A DNA stretch of 64,000 nucleotides, from the NCBI RefSeq assembly GCF_003248605.1, contig NZ_QFPF01000003.1:1-64000 (forward strand), given 5' to 3'. A program made the translations under genes and the position numbers. Within the stretch, counting starts at the first letter, position 1. Each line of letters starts with the position of its first letter. The notes beneath the pieces are model-generated. The model was not told where the DNA came from and searched no databases. It saw nothing but the letters and a program-made list of their open reading frames with translations. The DNA comes from Microbacterium sp. (GTDB lineage: Bacteria > Actinomycetota > Actinomycetes > Actinomycetales > Microbacteriaceae). Shown one piece after another: positions 19,782 through 26,866 of this stretch.

Positions 19782-21325
19782 TCGCCGCCCTCACCGCCCT
19801 GTGGACCCGAGCGCGCGGGTACCTCGGCCGCTTCTCGATGTACCGCCTCGTGATGCTCGCCCTCGCTGCGCTGACGCTGATCGCGCTGGTGCTGTCGCTG
19901 TTCGGCCTCGTCGTGCCGACACCGCTCGAGCTGCTGGCGACCGTCGCGGTGCTCGGCATCGCGTGCGTCGGTGCGAACGCGCTCATCCAGCGGATGCTGC
20001 GGATGCCCGTCCGCTACGAATCGTCGCTCATCACCGCGTACATCCTGCTGTTCGTGCTGCGGCCCACGCTCGTGCCGCTCGACCTGCTGTGGATCGCCCT
20101 CGCGGGTGTCGTTGCCGTCGTGTCGAAGTACGCCCTGGCCTGGCGCGGCCGGCACATCCTCAACCCCGCGGCGGTCGGGGCGAGCGTCCTCACGATCTCG
20201 GGGCTCGGTTCGTCCGCGTGGTGGGTGGGTGCGCCCGTGCTGGCGCTGCCGGTGATCGTGCTGGGGCTCGCGGTGCTCGTGCGTACCGAGCGCCTGCGCA
20301 TCGTCGCGATGTTCTTCGTCGTCGCGGTGGGCATCTCGGTGGCGAGACTCTCGGTGCAGGCGCAGGCGGCGGGCGTCGATGTCGACGCGGGGCAGGCGCT
20401 GAGTTTTGCGCTGTGGTCTTCGCCGTTTCTGTTCCTCGGGGCGTTCATGCTGTCCGAGCCGCTGACGCTGCCCCCGCGCCGGTGGCAGCAGCTGACGGTC
20501 GCGGCGGTCGCGGGTGTGCTGGCGGGCTGGCCCATCCCGATCGGGGATGTCACCCTCGGTCAGGAGCGGGCGCTGCTCGTCGGCAATCTGCTGGCCTTCG
20601 TCTGGGCGGCGCATCACACGGTGCGCCTACGCCTGCGGGACGCGTCGATGATCACCCCGACCGTCCGGCAGCTGACGTTCGAGTCGGCCCGCCCGGTGCG
20701 CTTCTCGGCGGGCCAGTACGTCGAGCTCGAGGTGCCGCACGCGCACCCCGACGCGCGCGGGACCCGCCGGGAGTTCAGCATCGTCTCGGCGCCGAGCGAC
20801 GCCCCCACGGTGCGGATCGCCTACCGGGTGAAGGAGGGCGCGAACGAGAGCTCGTACAAGCGGGCCCTCGGCCGTGCCGAACCGGGCGTCGACTATGCCG
20901 CGACCGGCGTCTGGGGCGACTTCCTGCTGCCTCGCGATCCGTCGGTGCCCGTCCTGCTCGTGGCGGCCGGCATCGGCGTCACCCCGTTCGTCTCCCAACT
21001 GCGCGAGGCCGCCGCACGTGGCGAGGACCGCGATGTCGTGCTCGTGTACGTCGCCGGCACCGCGGCGGAGATCGCCTTCCGAGACGAGCTCGCCGCGACG
21101 GGCGCCGAAGTGATCGTCGTGAGCCGCGACGACCCGTCACCCTTGCCGCCGCGCTGGCGATGGGGGCGGGGCGTGCGCCTCGACGCCGACGGCCTGCAGC
21201 ACGAGGTGCCCGACCTCACCGCGAGACACGCCTACATCTCCGGTCCGCCCGCGCTGGTCGCCGACCTCGCGCCTGCCCTCGAGAAGGCCCGCTCGCTGAC
21301 GACGGACGCGTTCGCGGGGTACTGA
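19778..21325 (+). CDS. NqrB/RnfD-like membrane domain fused to ferredoxin-reductase (FAD/NAD) domain
   Basis: A 515-residue fusion. Residues about 20-285 hold roughly ten hydrophobic helices related to the NqrB/RnfD family; the best match is WRGRHILNPAAVGAS, close to the conserved HIFNPAA segment. Residues about 290-515 are a ferredoxin-NADP+ reductase-type module: FAD site RREFSIVSAP, AYRVKEGANESSYKR, then the NAD(P) loop LLVAAGIGVTPFVSQL and terminal ISGPPALV. Electrons could pass from cytoplasmic NAD(P)H through FAD to the membrane domain and on to the flavinylated lipoprotein outside. I see no typical S/T flavinylation motif in the membrane part. The partner order with apbE and an FMN lipoprotein strongly supports one electron-export module. 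Confidence 0.85.
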   Translation: MIAALTALWTRARGYLGRFSMYRLVMLALAALTLIALVLSLFGLVVPTPLELLATVAVLGIACVGANALIQRMLRMPVRYESSLITAYILLFVLRPTLVPLDLLWIALAGVVAVVSKYALAWRGRHILNPAAVGASVLTISGLGSSAWWVGAPVLALPVIVLGLAVLVRTERLRIVAMFFVVAVGISVARLSVQAQAAGVDVDAGQALSFALWSSPFLFLGAFMLSEPLTLPPRRWQQLTVAAVAGVLAGWPIPIGDVTLGQERALLVGNLLAFVWAAHHTVRLRLRDASMITPTVRQLTFESARPVRFSAGQYVELEVPHAHPDARGTRREFSIVSAPSDAPTVRIAYRVKEGANESSYKRALGRAEPGVDYAATGVWGDFLLPRDPSVPVLLVAAGIGVTPFVSQLREAAARGEDRDVVLVYVAGTAAEIAFRDELAATGAEVIVVSRDDPSPLPPRWRWGRGVRLDADGLQHEVPDLTARHAYISGPPALVADLAPALEKARSLTTDAFAGY

Positions 21326-21510
21326 CCCGCCCGGGGCGCGGGGGCGCGCTGGCGATGGGGCGCTTTGCTGCCGGGGGCGCGCTGCTGCCGGGGCGCGCTG
21401 CTGCCGGGGCGCGGGTGAGGGGCGCGCACGGTGTCGGTGGCGCGCACGGCGCGGAAGCGCAGCATCCACCCTTCTCGTCGTACCCGTGCGTGACGGCGAG
21501 TTCCGCTCGC

Positions 21511-21560
21511 CTGTCGCGAGTTGCGGGTGTTGCGGCGGTGCACCCGCAGTTTGCGACAGG
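21511..21560. repeat. 50-nt palindromic repeat, family 2 copy 1
   Basis: CTGTCGCGAGTTGCGGGTG at the left pairs imperfectly (16 of 19) with CACCCGCAGTTTGCGACAG at the right. It lies in the gene-free stretch 21326-21908. The start of that stretch (21340-21420) is a low-complexity run with several copies of GCGCTGCTGCCGGGG; the rest is dominated by these four repeats. Confidence 0.88.
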
Positions 21561-21594
21561 GGAGCATCAACAGCGTCGCTGAAGTTCCGCTCGC

Positions 21595-21644
21595 CTGTCG
21601 CGAGTTGCGGGTGTTGCGGCGGTGCACCCGCAGTTTGCGACAGG
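21595..21644. repeat. 50-nt palindromic repeat, family 2 copy 2
   Basis: Identical to copy 1 over the palindrome. The 34-nt spacer between copies 1 and 2 is nearly the same as that between copies 3 and 4 (two differences), so the pair was duplicated as a unit, 180 nt apart. Confidence 0.88.
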
Positions 21645-21690
21645 GGAGCGAGGCAGCGCGAGCGGCGTCGCTGCCGGCGGTGGTGTTCGC

Positions 21691-21740
21691 CTGTCGCGAG
21701 TTGCGGGTGTTGCGGCGGTGCACCCGCAGTTTGCGACAGG
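21691..21740. repeat. 50-nt palindromic repeat, family 2 copy 3
   Basis: Identical to copies 1 and 2 across the 50 nt. The 46-nt stretch between copies 2 and 3 is unrelated to the 34-nt spacers. Confidence 0.88.
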
Positions 21741-21774
21741 GGAGCATCAACAGGGTCGCTGAAGTTCCGTTCGC

Positions 21775-21823
21775 CTGTCGCGAGTTGCGGGTGCTGCGCA
21801 CCAACACCCGCAATTCGCGACAG
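21775..21823. repeat. 49-nt palindromic repeat, family 2 copy 4 (best-paired)
   Basis: Same left arm, but loop and right arm differ: CACCCGCAATTCGCGACAG restores pairing to 18 of 19 positions. It may be the ancestral or only intact copy, with copies 1-3 derived from a decayed version. Confidence 0.88.
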
Positions 21824-21908
21824 CTGAGCATCGACAGCGCGAGCGCCGGCACACGGCGCGCCCGCGGCAGAGAACGCCCCGCACGGATGCTGCGCCGCGG
21901 CGCCCGCG

Positions 21909-23447
21909 TCAGGCCCCGGGATCGCGGGGCTTGGCGGGCAGCCGCACCTCGAACGTCGTGTCGCCGGGCACGCTGCGCACCGCGATCTCGCCGCGGTGCG
22001 CCTCGACGATCGCGCGCGCGATCGAGAGCCCGAGGCCGGATCCGCCGGTCTGGCGAGCGCGCGACCGATCGGCGCGGGCGAAGCGCTCGAAGAGCTCGGC
22101 CTGCAGCGCCGGATCCACGCCGGGGCCATCGTCGTGCACGCGCACGACGGCCGTGTCGCCCTGACGGGCGACGCTCGCTGTCACGGTCGTGCCCGCGGGG
22201 GTGTGGGTCCGCGCATTGGCGAGCAGGTTCGCGACCACCTGATGGAGCCTCGCGGTGTCACCGGCGATGAGTACGGGTTCGTCGCCGACATCCAGCTGCC
22301 ACTCGTGGTCGGGACCCGCGGCCTGGGCGTCGCCGACGGCCTCGACGACGAGGCGCGAGATGTCGGAGGTGCCGTAGACGAGTTCCTGACCCTCGTCGAG
22401 CCGGGCCAGCAGCAGCAGGTCCTCCACGATGCCGGTCATGCGCACGGACTGCGCCTGGATGCGCTCGAGCGCCTGGGCGCTGTTCTCGCTCAGAGTCCGG
22501 TCGCGCAGCGACAGCTCGGAGTAACCGCGGATCGAGGCGAGCGGGGTGCGCAGCTCGTGGCTCGCATCCGCGACGAAGGTGCGCATGCGCTCCTCGTTGC
22601 GCTGGCGCGCGTCGAGCGAGGACTCGACGTGGTCGAGCAGTGTGTTCAGCGCCGCACCCACCCGTCCGATCTCGGTGCGATCGTCGGACTGCGCGGCCGG
22701 AACGCGTTCGGTGATCGACACGGCGCCCTGGTCGAGGGGCTGCTGCGCAACACGTGCGGCGGTGTCGGCGACCGCGCGCAGGGGCTTCAGTCCGGATCGG
22801 ATCGTCCACGCGGTCGCCAGCACGAGCACGAGCAGGCCCGCGGTCGTCACGAGCGCGATGATCGTCAGGATCTCGCCGATCGTCGCCTGCACCTCATCGA
22901 GCGGCAGGCCTACGACACCGGTGTATCCCGTGTTGGGCGAGATGATCGGCACGAGGCGATAGGCGCCCAGGTCGGCCCCGAGACCCGCGGAGGTGAACCC
23001 GCCCGCCTCGGTCGCGCCGAGGATCTCCTCGACCTGCGTCGCCGAGAGCTCCTCGACGGAGTCGATGCCGGTCACGACGGCTCCCGACGAGCCGTCGGGC
23101 GTCTGCAGCACGAGCAGGAACCCCGGCTGCTGGCGTCCGCCGGCCAGCACGGCGTACGCATCGGGTTCGCCCTCGGTGGTGCCGGGGAAGAGGGGCAGAT
23201 CGAGTCCGCGGCCGGCGTCCGCCGCGGCCGCGCGGATCTCGTCGTCGAGCTGACGCTGCAGCACGCTGCCCAACATCGCGCTGGTCACGATCGCCACGAC
23301 GACGAGAATGAACGACACGATGCCGATGATCGTGAGGATCAGGCGCCGCTGCAGCGTCATCGGCGGGCGCCGCGACGTGGCCGACGCCGCGGTCGCAGGC
23401 GCCGGCGTGGATGCTGTCGTGACAGCATCCGTCGCGGGTGAGGTCAT
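21909..23447 (-). CDS. Sensor histidine kinase (HAMP domain, EnvZ/MtrB class)
   Basis: A 512-residue membrane sensor. A Thr/Ala-rich cytoplasmic N-terminus is followed by helix 1 (about 35-60), an extracellular sensor region of about 130 residues, helix 2 (LTIIALVTTAGLLVLVLATAWTI), a HAMP domain, H-box FVADASHELRTPLASIRGYSEL, N-box HQVVANLLANARTHTPAG, G1 DDGPGVDP and G2 GGSGLGLSIARAIVEAH. It autophosphorylates on His and passes phosphate to the response regulator encoded just upstream, whose stop overlaps its ATG by 4 bp. The signal is unknown; the divergent MacB-type transporter suggests an envelope or peptide stress. The 3' end borders the four-copy repeat region. Confidence 0.93.
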   Translation of the reverse strand: MTSPATDAVTTASTPAPATAASATSRRPPMTLQRRLILTIIGIVSFILVVVAIVTSAMLGSVLQRQLDDEIRAAAADAGRGLDLPLFPGTTEGEPDAYAVLAGGRQQPGFLLVLQTPDGSSGAVVTGIDSVEELSATQVEEILGATEAGGFTSAGLGADLGAYRLVPIISPNTGYTGVVGLPLDEVQATIGEILTIIALVTTAGLLVLVLATAWTIRSGLKPLRAVADTAARVAQQPLDQGAVSITERVPAAQSDDRTEIGRVGAALNTLLDHVESSLDARQRNEERMRTFVADASHELRTPLASIRGYSELSLRDRTLSENSAQALERIQAQSVRMTGIVEDLLLLARLDEGQELVYGTSDISRLVVEAVGDAQAAGPDHEWQLDVGDEPVLIAGDTARLHQVVANLLANARTHTPAGTTVTASVARQGDTAVVRVHDDGPGVDPALQAELFERFARADRSRARQTGGSGLGLSIARAIVEAHRGEIAVRSVPGDTTFEVRLPAKPRDPGA

Positions 23448-24187
23448 TGCGGGGCCTTGATCATGTAGCCGACGCCGCGGACGGTCTGGATGAGGGGCGT
23501 GCGACCCGCGTCGATCTTCTTGCGCAGGTACGAGATGTAGAGCTCGACGACGCTGGACCGGCCGCCGAAGTCGTAGTTCCAGACCCGATCGAGGATCTGC
23601 GCCTTCGACACCACACGGCGCTGGTTGCGCATGAGATAGCGCAGCAGCTCGAACTCCGTCGCCGTCAGCTCGATCTCGGTGCCGGCGCGCTCCACCTCGT
23701 GGCTGTCCTCGTTCAGGGAGAGGTCGGCGACACGGAGGATCGGCTCAGCCTCGCTGGCGAACGCCGACCCTGCGCGGCGCATGAGCCCGCGGAGCCTCGC
23801 GACGACCTCTTCGAGGCTGAACGGCTTGGTGACGTAGTCGTCGCCGCCCGCCGTGAGGCCCGCGACCCGGTCGGCCACGGCATCCTTCGCGGTGAGGAAC
23901 AGCACGGGGGTGTCATCGCCGGACTGCCGCAGGCGCTGCAGCACGGCCATCCCGTCGAGGTCCGGCATCATGATGTCGAGCACGAGCGCGTCGGGTGAGA
24001 ACTCCCGCACCAGCTGCAGCGCCTCGAACCCGCTGCCTGCGGTCCGCACCTCCCAGCCCTCCATGCGCAGCGCCATCGAGAGCAGATCGGTGAGCATCTG
24101 CTCGTCGTCGACGACGGCGATACGCAGGGGCGTCCCGTCGGGACGGTGCAGGGCGGGAGTGGGCGCGGCGGTGGTCATGGCATCCAT
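23444..24187 (-). CDS. OmpR/PhoB-family response regulator
   Basis: About 247 residues. The receiver domain has the acidic pair in AVVDDEQML, the phosphorylated Asp in DALVLDIMMPDLDG, the switch Thr in LFLTAKD and Lys in DDYVTKPFSLEEV. A C-terminal winged helix follows: LTATEFELLRYLMRNQRRVVSKAQILDRVWNYDFGGRSSVVELYISYLRKKID. Possible starts are ATG at 24199, 24187 and 24178; none has a strong ribosome binding site, and 24187 is a compromise. It is the promoter-proximal gene of a two-gene operon with the kinase. Direct repeats of CTATG in the upstream gap match the way this family binds, so autoregulation and control of the divergent ABC transporter are likely. Confidence 0.93.
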   Translation of the reverse strand: MDAMTTAAPTPALHRPDGTPLRIAVVDDEQMLTDLLSMALRMEGWEVRTAGSGFEALQLVREFSPDALVLDIMMPDLDGMAVLQRLRQSGDDTPVLFLTAKDAVADRVAGLTAGGDDYVTKPFSLEEVVARLRGLMRRAGSAFASEAEPILRVADLSLNEDSHEVERAGTEIELTATEFELLRYLMRNQRRVVSKAQILDRVWNYDFGGRSSVVELYISYLRKKIDAGRTPLIQTVRGVGYMIKAPQ

Positions 24188-24200
24188 TCTGCGCGTCAAC

Positions 24201-24228
24201 CTATGGGGTTCCTATGCCGTCGGCTATG
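24201..24228. promoter_or_regulatory. Direct repeats, likely response-regulator binding site 1
   Basis: CTATG occurs at 24201, 24212 and 24224, that is 11 and 12 nt apart. Head-to-tail repeats one helical turn apart are the normal target of OmpR/PhoB-type dimers. They lie just upstream of the response-regulator gene. Confidence 0.6.
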
Positions 24229-24255
24229 GCTTGGCTGTGAACCTGCTTCCGTTGC

Positions 24256-24271
24256 GCATAGCTCTCGCATA
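24256..24271. promoter_or_regulatory. Direct repeats, likely response-regulator binding site 2
   Basis: GCATA occurs at 24256 and 24267, 11 nt apart. Read on the other strand this is TATGC, overlapping the CTATG core of site 1, so this is probably the same recognition element in inverted orientation facing the ABC transporter genes. Confidence 0.5.
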
Positions 24272-24350
24272 ACCGCCGCTGGGCGCGCACATCGACGGCC
24301 TCCCTAGCGTCGGCACCGGTCCGGCCGCGGGGTCGGCGAGAGGGAGAAGG

Positions 24351-25811
24351 ATGTACGGAACCTATCTGCGGCGCGAGCTTGCCGGCCGCAAGAAACAGAC
24401 GATCATCGTCGCGGCGGGCCTCGGCCTTGCGATCGCACTCGTCATCATCGTCAACGCGCTTTCGGCCGGGGTGCGGGATGCTCAGGCCCAGGCGCTCGAG
24501 TCCGTCTACGGTGTCGGCACCGACCTCACCGTCACCGGCGCGCAGGCGCAGCCGGGAGAGGGCGGGGGCGGTCCGCAGTTCGAGTTCGAGGACGGCGCCG
24601 GCGAGAGCACGGATGGCACGACGACGCTCAGCCAGTCCCGCCTGATGGCAGATCGCTCGCGCGGCACCCTCGAGGCCTCGACCCTCGGCACCATCTCGTC
24701 GATCGACTCCGTGGCGGCAGCATCCGGCGCTCTGAGCCTGACGAACACGACGTTCTCGGGCGAGATGCCGGACCGGTCGCAGATGGCCGCTCCCGGCGAG
24801 GGAGGCGAGCCGCCCGCCGGCGGACCGGACGGCGCGGGCGGCAGCGCCTTCGGCCTCGACTCCTTCGCCGTTCTGGGTATCGACCCCACCGCCACCGCCG
24901 TCGGCCCGCTCTCCGCGGTCGAGCTCACCGAGGGGCGCGCGCTCGAGGCGAGCGATGAGGGCGCGTACGTCGCGATCATCGATGCCACCTACGCCACGAC
25001 GAACTCGCTCGCCGTGGGGGACACGGTGGATGTCGGGGGCACGGGGGTCGAGATCGTCGGTATCGTCGCCTCGACCTCCAGCGATGCCGACACGGCGGCC
25101 GACGTGTACATCCCGCTGGATGTCGCGCAGACCCTCGCGGGCCTCGAAGACGTCGTCTCCACGATCTACGTGCAGGCCGAATCGTCCGATGCGATCGCCG
25201 CCGTGCAGGCCGCGATCGCCGACGAGGTGCCGGAGGCGACCGTCAGTTCGCAATCCGACCTCGCGGCCACGGTGTCGGGATCGCTCTCGAGTGCCTCGTC
25301 GCTGATCACCAGCCTCGGCACATGGCTGTCGGTGATCGTTCTGGCGGTCGCGGTGCTGCTCGCCGTGCTCTTCACGATCTCGGGCGTCTCTCGCCGGACG
25401 CGGGAGTTCGGAACCCTCAAGGCGATCGGCTGGTCGAACCGCCGCGTCGTCGCACAGGTCGCCGGAGAGTCGGTCGTGCAGGGCCTGATCGGCGGCGCCG
25501 TGGGGCTCGTGCTGGGGCTCGCGGGAGCACTGACGATCACCCTCGTCGCCCCGACCATCTCGTCCGCCACCGCGGCCGAGACCGCCGGGCCCGGTGGGGC
25601 GGGTCCCGGCGGCATGGGCGGCTCGGGTGGCTTCGGCGGGGCGCAGACCGCGCAGACCGCCTCGGACATCGTGCTGCAGGCGCCGCTGACGATCGGTGTG
25701 ATCCTCGCCGCGATCGGCCTGGCCATCGCCGGGGGACTCGTCGCCGGAGCGTTCGGCGGCTGGCGCGCCGCCCGCCTGAGCCCCGCCGAAGCCCTGCGAT
25801 CGGTGGGCTGA
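24351..25811 (+). CDS. MacB/FtsX-type ABC transporter permease
   Basis: A 486-residue permease. Helix 1 is at residues 19-38, followed by a large extracellular MacB-like periplasmic core domain (about 40-320) rich in Gly, Ala and Asp. The FtsX domain follows, with helices near 325-347, 375-400 and 450-475; RRTREFGTLKAIGWSNRRVVAQVAGESVVQGLIGG is the canonical FtsX signature. A Gly/Met-rich loop PGGAGPGGMGGSGGFGG lies between helices 3 and 4. Such permeases do not import; they use mechanotransmission to export peptides, lipids or antibiotics, or to act on the envelope. It pairs with the ATPase 3 bp downstream and is divergent from the two-component operon. Confidence 0.9.
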   Translation: MYGTYLRRELAGRKKQTIIVAAGLGLAIALVIIVNALSAGVRDAQAQALESVYGVGTDLTVTGAQAQPGEGGGGPQFEFEDGAGESTDGTTTLSQSRLMADRSRGTLEASTLGTISSIDSVAAASGALSLTNTTFSGEMPDRSQMAAPGEGGEPPAGGPDGAGGSAFGLDSFAVLGIDPTATAVGPLSAVELTEGRALEASDEGAYVAIIDATYATTNSLAVGDTVDVGGTGVEIVGIVASTSSDADTAADVYIPLDVAQTLAGLEDVVSTIYVQAESSDAIAAVQAAIADEVPEATVSSQSDLAATVSGSLSSASSLITSLGTWLSVIVLAVAVLLAVLFTISGVSRRTREFGTLKAIGWSNRRVVAQVAGESVVQGLIGGAVGLVLGLAGALTITLVAPTISSATAAETAGPGGAGPGGMGGSGGFGGAQTAQTASDIVLQAPLTIGVILAAIGLAIAGGLVAGAFGGWRAARLSPAEALRSVG

Positions 25812-25814
25812 GGC

Positions 25815-26585
25815 ATGGACGAGCAGACACTGACACCCGACACGACGGAAGAAGCTGACATGACACTCGCAGACACCCACACAGAGGACGCAGGCTGGGA
25901 GGCGGCATCCCCGCTGTACCGGCTGTCGGGGGTGGTGAAGACCTACGCCCAGAAGGGGCGGCAGGTGAAGGCCCTGGTCGGGGTCGACATCGAGATCGCG
26001 GCGGGCGACTTCGTCACGATCCAGGGCCCGACGGGCGGGGGAAAATCGACGTTCCTCCAGCTGCTCGGGGCACTCGATCGTCCGACGGCGGGTTCGGTCC
26101 TGCTGGGAGAGGTCGACATGGCGACGGCGTCGAACGCCGAGCTCGGGAGACTGCGCGCGCACGAGATCGGCTTCGTGTTCCAGGGATTCAATCTGATTCC
26201 GACGTTGACCGCGCACGAGAACGTCGACATGGCTCTCGAGCCCCTCGGGCTGCCGCGGGCGGAGCGCGCGACGCGCGTCAGCGAGGCGCTGGCGCACGTC
26301 GGACTCGCCGAGCGCGCCGACCACCTTCCGGGCGAGCTGTCGGGCGGTCAGCAGCAGCGCGTCGCGATCGCGCGGGCGATCGTGGGGCGACCCCGGGTGC
26401 TGCTGGCAGACGAGCCGACCGGCAACCTCGACGAGTCGATGCGCGACGAGATCCTGGCGCTGCTGGAGGGGCTCAATGCCGAAGGTCTCACTCTCATCGT
26501 GGTGACCCATGACTCGGCCGTCGCGCGCCGCGCGCGGCGCCGGCTGCGGCTTGACCGCGGCGTGGTGCGGGACATCACCGGCTGA
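25815..26585 (+). CDS. MacB/LolD-type ABC transporter ATP-binding protein
   Basis: A 256-residue ATPase. After a 30-residue acidic leader come Walker A GPTGGGKST, Q-loop FVFQGFNLIPTLTAHENV (typical of the LolD/MacB group), signature LSGGQQQRVAIARAIVGRPRVLLADEPTGNLD, and the switch His in VVTHDSAVARRA. It powers the permease encoded immediately upstream. An internal ATG at 25860 (MTLADTHTED) is a possible alternative start and would remove part of the acidic leader. Likely controlled by the divergent two-component system. Confidence 0.92.
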   Translation: MDEQTLTPDTTEEADMTLADTHTEDAGWEAASPLYRLSGVVKTYAQKGRQVKALVGVDIEIAAGDFVTIQGPTGGGKSTFLQLLGALDRPTAGSVLLGEVDMATASNAELGRLRAHEIGFVFQGFNLIPTLTAHENVDMALEPLGLPRAERATRVSEALAHVGLAERADHLPGELSGGQQQRVAIARAIVGRPRVLLADEPTGNLDESMRDEILALLEGLNAEGLTLIVVTHDSAVARRARRRLRLDRGVVRDITG

Positions 26586-26600
26586 GCCCGCCGAACCGGA

Positions 26601-26680
26601 CAACATTCCGGAGACATGGGCGCGGGTCGGGTGCCCGGGCGCCCGGACGTCGCCCGGGGTGGCAATGCTCCGGAATGTTG
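26601..26680. repeat. Long inverted repeat with 13-bp arms
   Basis: CAACATTCCGGAG at 26601 is matched by CTCCGGAATGTTG ending at 26680, with a G/C-rich, self-complementary centre. It is one of three palindromic structures packed into the 281-bp gap between two convergent genes. Confidence 0.75.
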
Positions 26681-26732
26681 GCACGTTCGTGGCCGGGACC
26701 CGCGGTCGCGCCCCGGCTGCACGACGGCATGG

Positions 26733-26783
26733 TGTCCCATTTTCTGTCGCCGGCGCCTGCGCCAAGCGACAGAAAGTGGGACA
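26733..26783. repeat. 51-nt palindromic repeat, family 1 copy B
   Basis: Left arm TGTCCCATTTTCTGTCGC, right arm GCGACAGAAAGTGGGACA, one G-T pair in the stem. It lies in the gap between the ABC transporter and gnd. Confidence 0.9.
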
Positions 26784-26817
26784 CGCAGGGGTCGCGCGGC
26801 AGACGGCCCACATAGAC

Positions 26818-26850
26818 GAAGGCGCCGGCGCACGATGCGCCGGCGCCTTC
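26818..26850 (-). terminator. Hairpin after gnd
   Basis: A perfect 15-bp stem (GAAGGCGCCGGCGCA against its complement) with a 3-nt loop, 16 bp beyond the gnd stop. There is no U-run, as is common for hairpins at actinobacterial gene ends. Confidence 0.7.
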
Positions 26851-26866
26851 GAGGCCTATCCGGGGA

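Noticed and set aside
18409-21325. A complete Nqr or Rnf complex
   Set aside because: Only the NqrB/RnfD-like, NqrC/RnfG-like and reductase functions are present; there are no NqrA, D, E or RnfA, B, C, E genes.
21511-21823. Possible CRISPR array
   Set aside because: Repeats are self-complementary, spacing is irregular (34, 46, 34 nt), two spacers are almost the same, and no cas gene is in the window.
21521-22270. Repeated peptide RELRVLRRCTRSLRQGSIN in an open frame
   Set aside because: This is the translation of the non-coding palindrome array plus the antisense of the kinase gene; other frames are open too and no start signal fits.
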